Shown: positions 1 through 11,674 of the stretch, one piece after another
How the letters are laid out: every line of letters begins with the position of its first letter
Numbering within the stretch: position 1 is the stretch's first letter
From: Macrophomina tecta
Lineage: Eukaryota > Ascomycota > Dothideomycetes > Botryosphaeriales > Botryosphaeriaceae
Direction of reading: 5' to 3'
NCBI GenBank assembly: GCA_024180945.1
Contig: JAKSGN010000005.1
Coordinates: 3,224,001-3,288,000, forward strand
DNA: 64,000 nt
The notes under the pieces: model-generated
The model's database searches: none
What the model was told of the DNA's origin: nothing
The model's input: the letters and a program-made list of their open reading frames with translations, nothing else
Position numbers and translations under genes: made by a program

Positions 1-1270
1 ATCTTTCTCGAGCAACACACCTTCTCACACCTATCCAACTTACTTTCCTCAAATACCACCTCCCCTCCTGGCGGGTGTGCTAAAGCTGGCAACTCAAACA
101 CAGGCCTTCGATTTTGCCAGACAATTGCTGTACTCGGACGACTTTGACGGGCCGCTCATACCGCAAGATCTATACTCCCACGGCACCCTTGCCGCCGCCA
201 TCACCGAGTTCGCTATAGCGGCAAACGACGGCCAGCTCCTCCACACCGTCATCACCCTCCGCTCGAAACACGGCAGCATCACGCCGGAGATGACGCGTGC
301 GCTCCTCGAGAGCCAGATGCACCACGACAAATGGGAGACGGTCGAGAACATCGTCCGCAGCCTAGTGACAGGCAGCGATAAGGGCTGGGTCGCCAACGTC
401 AGCGCCGTGCTCGCCAAGCGCCTTCTCGTCCTCCAAGACCGCGCCGCCAGGCAGCCGTCGCAGCTCGTCGACGAGAAGCACCCGCTGGCTCTGGCGGCGT
501 CACTTTTCCGCCGCTCGCTGCGCGCGCAATTTGGCGAGGGGCACCGGGAACGCTATAACCGCTTCCATGGCATCTTGTGCGTGCTGGCTTCCGTGGGTCC
601 TGAGTGGCGCGACTTCTGCTCGGGCTTGTTCGTATACCGTGGACCGCGGTCGCTCGAAAAGTCTGTTTCAGAAGACGACTTTATGCAGATTCTGCAGGGT
701 GTTGTGGAGGGCCGTGGCCCGCACGAGGGCATGCAGCTCATGGTTATGTGGTGCAAGGATGTTAGGCATGCCCCGCCTCTGGAGCAGGCGCACCAGGTGG
801 AGGAAAAGAGGCCGGACCCTGCAGTTTCTGCGGTCGTTGAAGAAGTCGTGGTCGATATGCCGAAAGGGACTACTAATGATGTCCCAGATCTGGTCCTTCG
901 CGGCCAGCGTCTCTCGCCGAAGCTTCCTATGATGCGTACTGTCTATCAAGCTGCGTTGCAACAGTACGATCTGAAGTCTGTTGCTGCGTGGCGTGAGGGG
1001 AAGATGGAGGAGATCTTAAGGTGGGCGGTGATGGGACTGCGGGCCATGGGGCTTGGCAAGAAGGAGATCGCGTTTGAGCTTCAAGGCATTGCGTCCGTGA
1101 GGGATGTGTGGAGGAAATCGGCCGCAGCAAGACGGAGGGTGCGAAGAGTGTATAATAGGCTATCGAGAAAGGACGAGAAGGATGCACAACGGGGAAGGGG
1201 GAGAGGTGCTTGGGAGGCGATGAAGAAGCAGAGGACTGCTGCGACGGGAGCGGAGAATGGGAGCCGGTGA
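1..1270 (+). CDS. Mitochondrial PPR-like protein, CIA84-like, C-terminal part (5' truncated)
   Basis: The reading frame is open from base 2 to the TGA at 1268-1270 and has no credible ATG near its left end, so the gene starts outside the window. An AG at 102-103 could also be an intron acceptor. The readable part is about 390-420 residues, mostly helical, with pentatricopeptide-like helix pairs (about residues 20-200 from base 77). A very basic tail rich in Arg, Lys and Gly follows. The pattern resembles complex I intermediate-associated protein 84 (CIA84), a mitochondrial assembly factor for the NADH dehydrogenase membrane arm in filamentous fungi. That assignment comes from family memory only, and another mitochondrial PPR protein is possible. 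No transit peptide can be judged because the N-terminus is missing. Confidence 0.5.
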   Translation, partial: SFSSNTPSHTYPTYFPQIPPPLLAGVLKLATQTQAFDFARQLLYSDDFDGPLIPQDLYSHGTLAAAITEFAIAANDGQLLHTVITLRSKHGSITPEMTRALLESQMHHDKWETVENIVRSLVTGSDKGWVANVSAVLAKRLLVLQDRAARQPSQLVDEKHPLALAASLFRRSLRAQFGEGHRERYNRFHGILCVLASVGPEWRDFCSGLFVYRGPRSLEKSVSEDDFMQILQGVVEGRGPHEGMQLMVMWCKDVRHAPPLEQAHQVEEKRPDPAVSAVVEEVVVDMPKGTTNDVPDLVLRGQRLSPKLPMMRTVYQAALQQYDLKSVAAWREGKMEEILRWAVMGLRAMGLGKKEIAFELQGIASVRDVWRKSAAARRRVRRVYNRLSRKDEKDAQRGRGRGAWEAMKKQRTAATGAENGSR

Positions 1271-2542
1271 AGGAAGATAGTGGTTGGTTCGTGTGCGTTC
1301 ATTATTTTACATTATCTTTCTCACTAGCTCTCTGTGTATACTTGTAGATGGAGATTGTTTTCACTCCATGATTGTAAGTTAGACAGGCTGTAGACTTGAG
1401 GTGGATGATTGAAAGGAAGGTGTGAATGACATAACCGAGGGAATTTCTTCTCCTACGAGGCAAATAGCTGAACATTTGAGGTGCGGAAGACAAATATTTC
1501 TTCATACAATATCCGAATGCTTTGCAGAAGACGCCGCCTCCCTCTTTCAAAAGTGACTTGACGCCAAGACAAGGGCAGATGTTCCACTACATTGAATGGC
1601 GGCTTAAGTAGTCCTCCGCAAATCAGAACTGCTCTAGCGCAGTTCAACATATGAAAAAAGCATCTATTCTTGCATAGTGATTTAATGGTCGCGATTGAGT
1701 AAGCCCCATCGCTCATTAGTAAAATGTACTGGCACGACGCGGGTGCGACATCATCATTACCCACTTACACTTCCTGTTTCGCGCCGTCACAGGGCCTCGC
1801 GTCGGCGCGTCTAAAGACCGCACACATCTTTCGTTTCCATTTACAGCCGCAGCCATCGATTTGCCCAGGCATTCTGGATTGGCGAGATCTGGTGGCTTTC
1901 TTGCTGCCGATCCGGCACATTGAAAAGCGGTGGCTGGCAGGAGACAATGGAATCGTTCCTGACGCTAAAACCAATGGTTGTGACGTCCACCACATGGCGC
2001 GTATCTCGAACTTTCCGATCGCCAAAGGATTTTCGCGGTAGTACGACCCTGTTCATCCTTGCACTTGGCCGTGTTTTCGAACTTGTCGCATTCCTTCGCG
2101 CCCCAGTAGCGGCCCGCCCTTTCCCCGCGATCAGCTCCAGGACTGTCCGATGAGGCGTATGGCTTCGATATGAAGTCATGACCGGTGGGGGCCGCTCTTT
2201 ACGCACAACGTGCCATTGATGCAGCCGGCGCCGATTGTAGCATGGTTCACCCATGGCTCTCAAACGTCAATTGATGATCCAGCGTTCCGGACCACCGGTC
2301 TCCAGCTGCACAAACGCCGAAGGAAAGCGCCCCTGTCATGGGTGACATCAAGCTCAATTCAGAGTGACGTCCTGCTGCTGCATCCCCGCTCTGCCTCTGA
2401 AGACCATTAGAAGTACATATAAGGCATCACCGTTTCTCCTACTGCTGACTCCATCCAGCATCAACAACCGAACACACGTCCAGGGCCTACATCCATCTTC
2501 CGTTAGTTAAGCTAAAACTGTCCACCTCCCAACGACACCAAA
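1271..2542. other. Intergenic region, 1.27 kb
   Basis: The 3' flank of the CIA84-like gene and the promoter of the small gene at 2543. Open frames here (the longest is 140 codons, minus strand 1841-2263) show no family resemblance, and I see no RNA gene or repeat. The last 130 bases are pyrimidine-rich, as is usual for fungal leaders. Confidence 0.5.
2418..2424 (+). promoter_or_regulatory. Possible TATA box of the small gene at 2543
   Basis: TATAAGG lies 119 bases upstream of the ATG, followed by a pyrimidine-rich leader. Most fungal housekeeping genes lack a clear TATA, so this may mark an inducible gene. The assignment rests on motif and distance alone. Confidence 0.35.
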
Positions 2543-2907
2543 ATGTCCAATTACGAGAACCAGGACATCCCGGCCGGCGATGTCGGTGACAACGATTACG
2601 CTAGCCGCTCCGACCAGTACCAGGTCCCAGTTCAGAAGGACGAGGCCCCTGTTGAGGACCCCATCGATGCCAACACCGCCGACAGTGACGCGCAGCTAGG
2701 CAAGTTACAACTTCATACTTATTCCCGTCTGGCCGAATTCTCTAACATGGCTCCGCAGCTCGCGATGACAATGAGGCTATTGACAAGGGAAACATCGTGT
2801 CCGACCGCACGCGAGGTGCGGCTAAGAAGGCTGGCACCTACGTCGAGCCTGGCGATGAGGAGGGTCTGCCTGGTCCTGAGGATGGAAGGAGCGCCATTCG
2901 TCAGTAG
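2543..2907 (+). CDS. Small acidic conserved fungal protein of unknown function (GC-AG intron)
   Basis: Exons are 2543-2699 and 2759-2907, giving 101 residues. The ATG at 2543 is preceded by a good context (CCAAA). The intron 2700-2758 (59 nt) starts with GCAAGT, contains the branch site CTAAC at 2742-2746 and ends in GCAG. Reading through the intron shifts frame and loses the acidic character, while splicing joins two stretches of the same composition. The product is hydrophilic and predicted disordered, with no signal peptide or membrane segment. Its C-terminal half has an ERTRGA-type stretch, then a Gly-Asp-Glu-Glu-Gly-Leu-Pro core and an acidic Pro-Gly-rich end. I believe similar small proteins are widespread in Pezizomycotina, but I know of no assigned function. 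A stress or conidiation role would be a guess. Confidence 0.7.
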
Positions 2908-3487
2908 TAGAAGCTGCGTGCAGTGATTTCCGTTCTCATTCATTGGATGGCACCGGCGCGACTTACGATTTGTACGGTTATGATTTATGCAGTGTACTGC
3001 GCCAAATGAAGCCAATATACGTTATCTATTGCTTTATCGAATACTAGTAGGGCACTCTAAAGTAATGTTGAGGCAGCCCGTGAGGCTTACCCCTGTACCC
3101 AAAGATTAGAGTAGCCCGTTCCTTGTGAAATATAAGTAAAAGTAAAACGCACGCTGAAGCTGTTGAGAGTGTCTTCTGGGAAGGAGGCTAAGGAAATGAG
3201 GGATTTCGTAATCAAACAGGGTCTTGGGGAGAGCTAAGGTAATGGAAAAGCTCCAACAAGGATATGAACTACAAAACCTAGCCCGATGATAGAGAAGCTT
3301 TCAAATTTTCTTGCCCATCGACTAATTGGCGCCTCGAGATGCCCTTTTACTGAAAATGCATACGGTGCGAAAGCTAAGAGCACTACTTCGGAAGCTGCGA
3401 TTGTTGCTCCAGCTTTTTACCACAAGATGCGCTGCGTAGGAGGGTTGAAAGCAATTCCCAGGATAGAAGGCCCAGCACGTCATAAGA
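2908..3487. other. Intergenic region, 0.58 kb
   Basis: Convergent space between the small gene (plus) and the decayed gene (minus). No coding frame, RNA gene or repeat is supported here. Confidence 0.5.
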
Positions 3488-4281
3488 CTAGCCAGAGAAC
3501 GTGAAGGCTGATAATTCTTTTGCGAGACCCTTGGCTTCGTCGGCCATGCCTCCAAATAGGTTACCAAGCTCATATTTAGGACGGTTCTCCAAATGGTTGC
3601 GAGAGCTCTGTCGAGCCCCCGTCAAGCTGATGATGCGAGATATGCCAGACCCGCGTATGAAGGATGTTACGAGATTGCAACATTTTTCGTCATGATCTGA
3701 GTACTCTAGGTATTCCTCATGAAGCAGTCGTAAACCGGCGACAGGCCAACCGCGCGGTAGAGTCGATTTGTCCTGAGCTGGTGATTTTTCCAGGCGGGTG
3801 CCGTCCGACTCGCTTGTGTTGAGGATGTTCTCCACATTCCAGGCAAATACACTTGCCTCCAGTGGATAGTCGAAATCGATATCTGAATTGAAGTACAGTG
3901 CAACCCAAAATTCTTGCTCATGATCAAATCACACTTGTGTCAGCTCTTCAACATCGAAGGGCTTCTTCAACCGCACAAAGTAGAATGTACTGTACAGGTG
4001 TCGTGCTCGAACGTATTGAGTTCCAGCAGAGGCGATGGGAAGGGCAGGACTCTAGGCGGATTATGCATTGAATGACGAATGAGAGTAGGTTGAGCAACAA
4101 TGAATAATGCAGCAGGGATGTTGTCATTGCTTTTGTTCTCAATTACCGCGCAGGATGTGCTCGGGAGAAGCTCAATTGTCTCTTGGGTAAGAAAATGAAT
4201 TTCTTTCGCTGACAAGGCAAGTCGTCCATGTTCACGGAGAAGGTACGTTTCGTCTCCGCGTAAGTTCCTGATATCATGCAC
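3488..4281 (-). pseudogene. Decayed unidentified protein gene
   Basis: On the minus strand a protein-like frame from about 3960 down to the TAG at 3488 covers roughly 150 codons. It is interrupted by a single in-frame TGA near 3930, at a place where CGA would fit (a C-to-T change typical of RIP or decay). Upstream, a second protein-like frame runs from 4281 to about 4005 and joins the first only through a one-base frame change near 3975. The two pieces have similar composition (acidic, Trp/Phe-containing, no low complexity), unlike the shadow frames around them. I do not recognise the family. An intron between the pieces is not excluded, but no good donor/acceptor pair removes both lesions. 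Called a pseudogene with modest confidence. Confidence 0.4.
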
Positions 4282-5470
4282 GAAGCCACACCCTTGTGGG
4301 CAAAGGAACTATTTATTACATTCCACTAATATTCTCTGGAAGTTGATACCCGTCCAAGCTCCGAATTTTGCACATTTCTGCCGGCCTTAGAGGATCTACG
4401 TAGGATTCTGTACATTCGTCGACTCTTCGGCCAGAGGTACGCCGTTTTATTTTAAGACTCGGATAGTTTGCGAGCTTCGTGATCTTGTGACCATACTGAG
4501 AAAGGGACCTGGAATGAGATACCAGCAACAGACGTCTCAGAAAGGCAAAGAAGGCTTGTTTTTTATAATCGCGGGAAACGTTGAGACATGGAGGCATCGC
4601 AGAGAGTGTCCATTAGGCAATGTGGAAGTCTTCCTCCGTCGCACCTTATCAACTCAGGTTCAAACAATCCTAGAATGATCAACCAAGTTTTCGAACTTGC
4701 TGCCGTCGAATTCAGCGTGTTCAGTATCTTGTGTCTGTCTTTTTCTCTGACGATGGGGGTTGATACTTTGCAACTTCGAGATGAACCGCTGTCAAGACGC
4801 GAAGATCGAAAGTGTTGATAAAATTAGGTAGAATGTTGCAAGACGCTCCAATTATTGGCTCCGAGTGCTACGAAGCAGTTCGGCCCTCTGAGGCATTTCA
4901 GAAAAAGCCCATCTCCTGAGAACGGCGAATGATGTTTTGCGGCAATTCAAGAAGCTCGAGATGTACCGTGCTCGGGAGCAAACAGATAATCAGGGAGGAT
5001 TAGTGGTAGTTGAACTTCCCTGGCAATTCAGGCGCTACGTTCCTATAAGAGGGGCACTGGACTGCTCCTCATCCCCTCTCACCTTGCTTATCAACAAGCA
5101 AGTAGTTTTGCCATCGTCATCGGAGCTGCTAATTCGTCTCTATCAAATATTTAGCGGCGTGATAATGCAGGGGCTCATGGGCTTACGGCTCTCATGTACG
5201 CGAAGGGCGTGATCTGTGACTCAATTCATAGCAAGTAGATGCGATGCGCACGCTTGGATGCTTAGCTGTGGCACAACCGATCACTAGTCTGCCCGTACCC
5301 GTCAAACATTACGATTTCGGTCCAATTACCCTTTGATCTTAGTAATTGCTCCTATTGTCGCTAGATCATGGCCAATGAAGACGTTTGTTGTCAAGTCAAA
5401 AGCCCATTAATGTGCAGAAAGCTAGAGAAGATAGGGTATAATTGGGACTACACTTTCAGACAAAGTATGT
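4282..5470. other. Intergenic region, 1.19 kb
   Basis: It follows the 3' end of SSF1. A 93-codon minus-strand frame with an ATG (4316-4597) could be a further part of the decayed gene at 3488-4281, but nothing in it is recognisable. No repeat or RNA gene seen. Confidence 0.4.
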
Positions 5471-6915
5471 TTAACCCTCCTCGTCCTCCATATCCTCGTC
5501 TTCGTCTTCGTCTACATCACTTACCCCCTCATTATCCAGACCTTCGCTATCCCATTCATCGGACATATCCTCCTCGTAATTTTCCTCTTCATCATCATCA
5601 ACCTCCTCACCCCTGGCCTTCTTCTCAGCCTTCTCCTTCTTCTTTCTCTCGATGTTCTCCTTTTGAACCCGTTTCCTCTCCTCCTTCTCTGATCTCCGCT
5701 GATCCCACATCTTGTCCATGGCTCTGATCTCCTCGGCAGTCTTGGTTATATGCTCGTGCCACATAACCTTTCCACCACATAGACCCTCTTCAACCTTCTG
5801 AAGGCGCAGCAGCATCCGTGGACCGAGCTCGACCAGCTTGACTGCCTTCTTCTCCACGTTGCTCCGGCCGCCAGAGCTGCTGGCACCATTCACACCAGCT
5901 TCTCTTGTCGCTGCAGCGCGCTGCTTCTCTTTCCGGTTGAGGACTTTTCGCGTAGTCTCTAAAACCTCAACCTCGGCGTCCGTCTCGGCCTCACTCTCGC
6001 TCGCGCTAGTGTAGCCACCGGCGGCATCCGGGTCCAAAAGGTAGTCTGCGGCATCTTCCAGCTTGCCCAGGTTAGGCAGCCCCTTCTTCTTCTTGTCCTT
6101 GACGGCGCTGTTCAGGCGGCGCAGGCTCTTGGGCATGTCCTTGGTCACAGTTTTGGTGGTGATAGCATAATGCCTCAGGTTGATGACGTAGGAGTTAGAG
6201 TTGTCGGACGAGGGTTCGCGGTTGAGGAGGAGGACGCGACGAATTGAGGTCAGCGGCGTCGCTTGCGGAGAGATAGGCGGGAAGAGGGATTGGAACATGG
6301 TGGTCGTCAGGCTCTCGAGGTGCTTCGGGATGGGATTGTCTGATTGCGGGGTTTGCAGGCTCGTGAAGTTATTCATGACAAGCTACACAAGGACATTAGT
6401 TGGTGCGATTTAGAGAAGCAGCCTTTTGCATGGACGTACAAGGGGCGCCGTGTGATATTCGTGACCTCCGCTACGGTAGTGCTTCGTTGAGCGCTGGATG
6501 TCCTTGCACAGAGAGTATTTTTCGACACGGAAATGAAGAGTTGGACCGCGCGGAGTCTTTGCGAGACGCAAATTGGTGTTTCCAGAGGTAGACTTGGAGA
6601 AGAGGAGGAGGTGGGTAACGCCTAGAGGACCGGCCATTGTCGTGTAGTCGCGAAGCTTGTTTGATTTCCTTTCCTGGAACAATGGTCAGAGAACCGAATC
6701 GTAGTACTTGTGCGATTCCATGCCTTCAATCTCGCTGCTGTACCAGGCTCCATTACAAGTCTCATGTCCTTGACCAGCTGCGAAACACTAGAGCCGACCT
6801 CTCCGGCTCCCACGCGGATAACCATGCTCTTGGGCGAGCCATCGTTGGGCTTTTGGGTGTTCTTTGGGACGGCAGCGCCGACATGGGTGCGCTTCTTGAC
6901 TCTTCGTTTCGCCAT
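5471..6915 (-). CDS. SSF1: Brix-domain ribosome assembly factor SSF1/Peter Pan
   Basis: Exons on the minus strand are 6915-6724, 6673-6440 and 6382-5471, giving 445 residues; the yeast protein is about the same length. The product acts in the nucleolus in 60S subunit assembly, with Rpf1 and Rrp14/Rrp15-type partners in early pre-60S particles. The N-terminus is basic (KKRTHVG), followed by the Brix domain with family landmarks PKSMVIR, GPLGVTHLL and LRLAKTPRGPTLHFRV (residues about 30-130), and a later GPRM-LRLQKVEEGLC segment. The C-terminus is a Lys/Glu coiled coil and an acidic Asp/Glu tail. The start at 6915 is the first ATG and matches the family. Intron 1 (6674-6723, 50 nt) begins GCATGG and must be phase 0 to join LK to ERKSNKLRDY, so it is a GC-AG intron. 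Intron 2 (6383-6439) is normal, GTACGT to GTAG. Confidence 0.93.
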
Positions 6916-7087
6916 GGCGGGCAATCCAATGTGTGATGTTGTGGTTGTGGAACGCAAGCTTGCGGCGGAGACCTTTGCGAGAGAAAAATCCCGGACGCGC
7001 TTTCGATAAGCGATAAGCGGCTACTTTTTTCCCAGCGGCCAACTCCACCAGCAAGCACCTGCGCGCCACTAATCTGCACCACCAAAT
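6916..7087. promoter_or_regulatory. Divergent promoter shared by SSF1 and RRP3
   Basis: Only 172 bases separate the two start codons, and both genes encode nucleolar ribosome assembly factors. A perfect tandem 7-mer CGATAAG-CGATAAG lies at 7004-7017. It contains GATAAG (GATA-factor consensus) and also resembles the PAC element (GCGATGAG) of yeast ribosome-biogenesis promoters with one change. An A-rich GAGAAAAATC sits at 6981-6990. Co-regulation is inferred from the arrangement. Confidence 0.6.
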
Positions 7088-8575
7088 ATGCCTACCCTCA
7101 AGAAACGCAAGATTACCAGCGAGTCTGCTGCTGCAAAGCCTAAGGCAACCGCCCTCTCCGCCCGCGACGCTGCCCCTCCGAAGCAGAAGGTCGAATCTAC
7201 GAAGTCACTCGAGCCCTCCTCCGACGATGCGCAAAGCGACACCGAAGAACCCTCGACCGGGAAGACAGATGCGGCAGAAAATGTCCAGGTACAGAAGAGC
7301 TTTAGGGACCTTGGCATCATAGAAGAGCTTTGCAATAGCTGTGAAGCGCTGGGATTCAAGAAACCAACACCAATCCAAGCTGAGGCCATTCCTCTGGCCC
7401 TCCAGGGACGCGACCTGATCGGTTTAGCGGAGACTGGTTCCGGAAAGACTGCAGCGTTCGCCCTGCCAATCCTCCAAGACTTGATGGAGAGGCAGCAGAA
7501 GCTTTTTGGTCTCATCATGGCGCCCACTCGCGAACTGGCCTACCAGATTTCCCAGCAATTCGAGGCACTCGGCAGTCTTATTGGCGTTAAATGCGCAGTT
7601 CTTGTCGGAGGCATGGATATGACGCCCCAGCAGATTGCGTTAGGCAAGAATCCACACATCATTGTGGCGACCCCCGGTCGCCTGCTCGACCACCTCGAGA
7701 ATACCAAGGGGTTTTCCTTGAAGCAACTGAAGTACCTCGTCATGGACGAGGCCGACAGGCTGCTCGACCTAGACTTTGGCCCTATCATCGATAAGATTCT
7801 CAAGGTCTTGCCGAAGGAAGGTCGACGGACATATCTTTTCTCGGCGACCATGAGCTCGAAGGTGGAGAGCCTCCAAAGAGCCAGTTTGAGCAACCCGCTG
7901 CGGGTGTCAATCTCCAGCTCCTCCCACCAGACTGTTTCCACTCTAATTCAGCACTTTCTCTTCGTTCCGCATAAGCACAAAGATCTTTATCTCATCCACC
8001 TTCTCAACGACATGATCGGCCACCCAACCATCATCTTCACGCGCACCGTCAACGAGACTCAAAGAATTGCTATCCTCCTCCGGGCGTTAGGTTTCGGTGC
8101 GATCCCCCTTCACGGCCAGCTTTCTCAGTCCGCACGATTAGGTGCTCTCGGAAAGTTCAAGGCCAAGACGCGGGATATCCTCGTCGCTACCGATGTCGCC
8201 GCTCGTGGTCTCGATATCCCCAGCGTATCATATGTCATCAACTATGACTTGCCGCCGGACTCAAAGACGTATGTCCACCGTGTTGGGCGCACAGCTCGTG
8301 CAGGAAAGTCTGGCAAGGCGGTTTCTATTGTCACCCAATATGACGTGGAAATTTGGCTGCGGATTGAGACGGCGCTGGGCAAAAAGGTGGACGAAGAACC
8401 GGTGGTTAAGGAGGAGGTCATGGTGTTGGCTGAGCGTGTTGGTGAGGCGCAGAGGGCTGCAATCAGGGAGATGAAGGACTTGCATGAGAACAGAGGCAAG
8501 AAGGGCAGTGTGCTCCGTGGAAGGAGAGGTGGTGGAAAGAGGGGCCGCGATGATATGGATCACGAGGAGGGTTAG
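7088..8575 (+). CDS. RRP3: DEAD-box ATP-dependent rRNA helicase RRP3
   Basis: A single exon of 495 residues. RRP3 (DDX47 in animals) is a nucleolar helicase needed for cleavage and processing of the 18S precursor. All helicase motifs are readable: Q motif region about 71-97, motif I AETGSGKT 114-121, PTRELA, TPGR, DEAD 220-223, SAT 252-254, IIFTRT, ARGLD, and HRVGRTAR 397-404. The N-terminus (1-70) is a low-complexity Lys/Ser/Glu extension. The C-terminus is a basic Arg-Gly tail with [11 protein letters not shown], typical for RNA binding. The ATG at 7088 follows CACCAAAT and is the first in frame. It is transcribed away from SSF1. Confidence 0.95.
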   Translation: MPTLKKRKITSESAAAKPKATALSARDAAPPKQKVESTKSLEPSSDDAQSDTEEPSTGKTDAAENVQVQKSFRDLGIIEELCNSCEALGFKKPTPIQAEAIPLALQGRDLIGLAETGSGKTAAFALPILQDLMERQQKLFGLIMAPTRELAYQISQQFEALGSLIGVKCAVLVGGMDMTPQQIALGKNPHIIVATPGRLLDHLENTKGFSLKQLKYLVMDEADRLLDLDFGPIIDKILKVLPKEGRRTYLFSATMSSKVESLQRASLSNPLRVSISSSSHQTVSTLIQHFLFVPHKHKDLYLIHLLNDMIGHPTIIFTRTVNETQRIAILLRALGFGAIPLHGQLSQSARLGALGKFKAKTRDILVATDVAARGLDIPSVSYVINYDLPPDSKTYVHRVGRTARAGKSGKAVSIVTQYDVEIWLRIETALGKKVDEEPVVKEEVMVLAERVGEAQRAAIREMKDLHENRGKKGSVLRGRRGGGKRGRDDMDHEEG

Positions 8576-9047
8576 TTCAGTGACGCGGATTACGGGAGCG
8601 GCAAACAAGTTGGCGCACATGGCGTAGTTTATACCAATTTCATCACTGGAATCCTTGGTTTTTGTTTAATTTGCATTTTATTGTACTTGCTACTTGTAAG
8701 TAGTAGGAGTATCGCGCAATTTTTGTATCCGGTGAGGATGTCGCTACGACGGTCAGCATATGACTTGAGCACGATTTGAATATCCGGAATTACGCAGGAT
8801 GCTGCATGACCATCTGTGAAAAATCGTGACTGGTGTTATGACTGCAAGTGGCAAGAGCAGTTGGAATCGGCAGCGCGGTCACGTGCGGCCACAGCGCACA
8901 GACGCAGCAAAATGCGGTGCGTTCGCTTCAACCGCGAAATGCGGCCTGGCCCCTCCAACGGCAAATATTATCGCGACATCCACGCGCTCCACACAACCTC
9001 AGCCTCCACGCGACACCGACCCCGCAGGCCCCGGATTACCCGCCACG
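8576..9047. promoter_or_regulatory. RRP3 3' flank and eIF3c promoter/leader
   Basis: 472 bases. A palindromic E-box CACGTG lies at 8880-8885, 163 bases before the eIF3c ATG, and the sequence after 8985 is a C-rich leader. The eIF3c frame is open upstream to an ATG at 8838, which would add 70 residues. That extension is not family-like, so the ATG at 9048 is preferred. Confidence 0.5.
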
Positions 9048-11674
9048 ATGTCCCGTTTCTTCACCGCCGTCGACAGCTCCAGCGAGAGCAGCTCCGACGA
9101 GGAGGAGCTCTACTCTGAGGAGGAGGAAGAAGAAAAGTCGGAGGAGGAAAGCTCCGAGGAGGATGACGAGTCGGAAGAGGACTCCAGCGATGAAGATGAG
9201 GGAAAGACCGGCGCCGGGCGTTTCTTGAGGGATGTGTCCGATGAGAGCGACAGCGACGATGAGGACCGCGTCACCGTCGTTAAGAGCGCGAAGGACAAGC
9301 GGTTCGAAGAACTCGAAGCCACCATCAAGGCTATCGAGAATGCCGAGAAGATCAACGACTGGGCGGTCATTGCGACAGGTGAGTTTACAGTATCGCACAG
9401 GCTGCCTCACGAGTGCATACTGATACCATTATAGAGTTCGACAAGATGAATCGCCAAATACCCGCCCTGACCAGGCAGAATGCCGGCAAGACACCCAAGC
9501 CATATGTCAAGGCCATCTCCGAACTGGAGACCACCATGACCGAGACTTTGGAGAAGCAGAAAGTCACGCCAAAGAAGATGAACGCCACCAACACCCGTGG
9601 TCTGAACGCCGTTCGTCAGCGCATGCGCAAGATCAAACAGGATTTCGGCTCCGAGATGGAAAAGTTCAAGGCCGACCCGGAGAAGTTTATGCAGGACGAG
9701 GTCGTCGAGGAGCAGGTGCCGACCCCTAAGAGGACCAAGAAGGCTATTCCCTTTCTGGGCGCTGGGTCTGCCGAAGGCGACGAGGATGACGATGGCTTCA
9801 CAATGGTTGGCGCCGGTGGCAAGGCCATGGTCTACACTCCCGAAGGCATCCTCAAGCACCTCAAGACCATTGTTGAGGCCCGTGGACGCAAGAACACGGA
9901 TCGTATGGAGCAGATCCGCACAATGGAGAAGCTGTTCGAAGTGGCCAACACTGATTACCAGAAGATCCGCGTGCTTCTGACCCTGATCTCTACTCGGTTC
10001 GACCTTACCACTGGCACTACAAATCAGATGACTCAGGAGCAGTGGAAGCTGGCCGAGGGCGAATTCCGCCAGTTGCTTCAGATTCTCGAGAACAACAGGG
10101 ATCTCATCGTCATCGAGGGCGCCGAAGAGTGGGAAGATGATGAGAAGCAGCCTGTGATCACACCCGGCGAGACCTTTAAGGTCCCTGGCAGCGTCACGTC
10201 TTTCATTGAGCGCCTTGACGATGAGCTCACCCGCGCTCTTCAGCACATTGACCCGCACACCGCCGATTACGTTGAGAGGCTCACGGATGAGACCGCGCTT
10301 TACAGCAGCGTGGTCCGGACTCAGCTCTACGTCGAGTGGCTCGTCGAAAAGCACGGTGGTGCTCAGGAGAGCGCAAACCGTGTCGTCATGCGCCGTCTCG
10401 AGCACCTGTACTTCAAGCCTTCCCAGGTCATTACCATTTTGGAGGATAACTCCTGGAAGGCTATTCCTACAGGCCTCACCTCTACCGTCACCCCTCGCGA
10501 TGCCACCTCCGACCCTACCGCCCTCATTGCCACCCTTTGCACATACCTGTTCAAGAACAGTGAGGGTATCATCCGGGCACGTGCCATGCTCTGTCAGATT
10601 TACCACTTGGCGCTGCATGACCACTACTACAAGGCTCGCGACATGATGCTCATGTCTCATCTGCAGGACACGATTGCCAACTTCGATGTTAACACGCAGA
10701 TCCTGTTCAACCGGACACTTGTGCAAGTCGGTCTGTGTGCTTTCAGGGCTGGTCTTGTTTACGAGGCGCAGACCTCCCTCCAGGAGATCTGCGGTAGCAA
10801 CAGGCAGAAGGAGCTCTTGGCCCAGGGTCTTCAGATGCAGCGTTATTCCCAGATTTCGCCTGAGCAGGAGCGGTTGGAGAGGCAGCGCCAGCTGCCCTTC
10901 CACATGCACATCAACCTCGAGCTGCTGGAGTGCGTCTACCTTACCTGCTCTATGCTTCTCGAGATCCCCCTGCTCGCTCAGGTTGGCTCTTCGCCCGACA
11001 TCCGGAAGAGGGTGATCAGCAAGACCTACCGCAGGTTGTTAGAGTATCATGAGCGCCAGATCTTCACTGGTCCTCCGGAAAACACTCGCGATCACGTCAT
11101 GCAAGCATCCAAGGCTCTTGCTGCTGGCGAGTGGAAGAAGGCTGCGGATTTCATCAACTCGATCAAGATTTGGGAGCTTATGTCACAATCTGAGAAGATC
11201 AAAGTCATGCTTTCCGAGCAGATCCAAGAGGAGGGCCTCAGGACCTACCTCTTCACCTACGCTCCCTTCTACGACACCCTTGCGATCAGCACGCTTGCCT
11301 CCATGTTCGAGCTCCCTGACCGCAAGGTCTCTGCTGTCGTCAGCAAGATGATCTCGCACGAGGAGCTTGCAGCTGCGCTCGACCAGGTCAACAACGCCAT
11401 CATCTTCCGCAAGGGTGTCGAGCTCTCGCGTCTGCAGAGCCTTGCCCTCACTCTTAGTGACAAGGCCAGCGGTCTTATTGAGTCGAACGAGAAGACCCTG
11501 GAGCAACGGACACAGGGCATGGCCAACGCTTTTGAAAGGCAAGGAGGCCAAGGAGGCCGTGGTGGCCGTGGTGGTCGCGGCGGTGGCCGCGGCAGGGGCA
11601 GGGGTGGATCGAGCGGTGTGCCTCGTGGCCAGCAGTTCACTGGCGGTGCGCTGGGACGGGCAATTCAGGCATAA
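9048..11674 (+). CDS. NIP1: Translation initiation factor eIF3 subunit c (NIP1)
   Basis: Exons are 9048-9378 and 9435-11674, giving 856 residues, the normal length for fungal eIF3c. This core eIF3 subunit binds eIF1 and eIF5 through its N-terminal region and helps build the 43S/48S pre-initiation complex on the 40S subunit. The protein starts MSRFF. A long acidic Ser/Glu/Asp tract (about residues 9-70) follows, with casein-kinase-2-like SSDEEE sites. The middle is helical, and a PCI-type winged-helix region spans about 600-790. An RGG-rich tail ends the protein. The 56-nt intron (GTGAGT to ATAG, branch-like CTGAT) is phase 1 and interrupts the codon of a Glu right after the acidic region. The downstream frame also opens with an ATG inside the intron, but that is not the real start. 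Confidence 0.95.
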
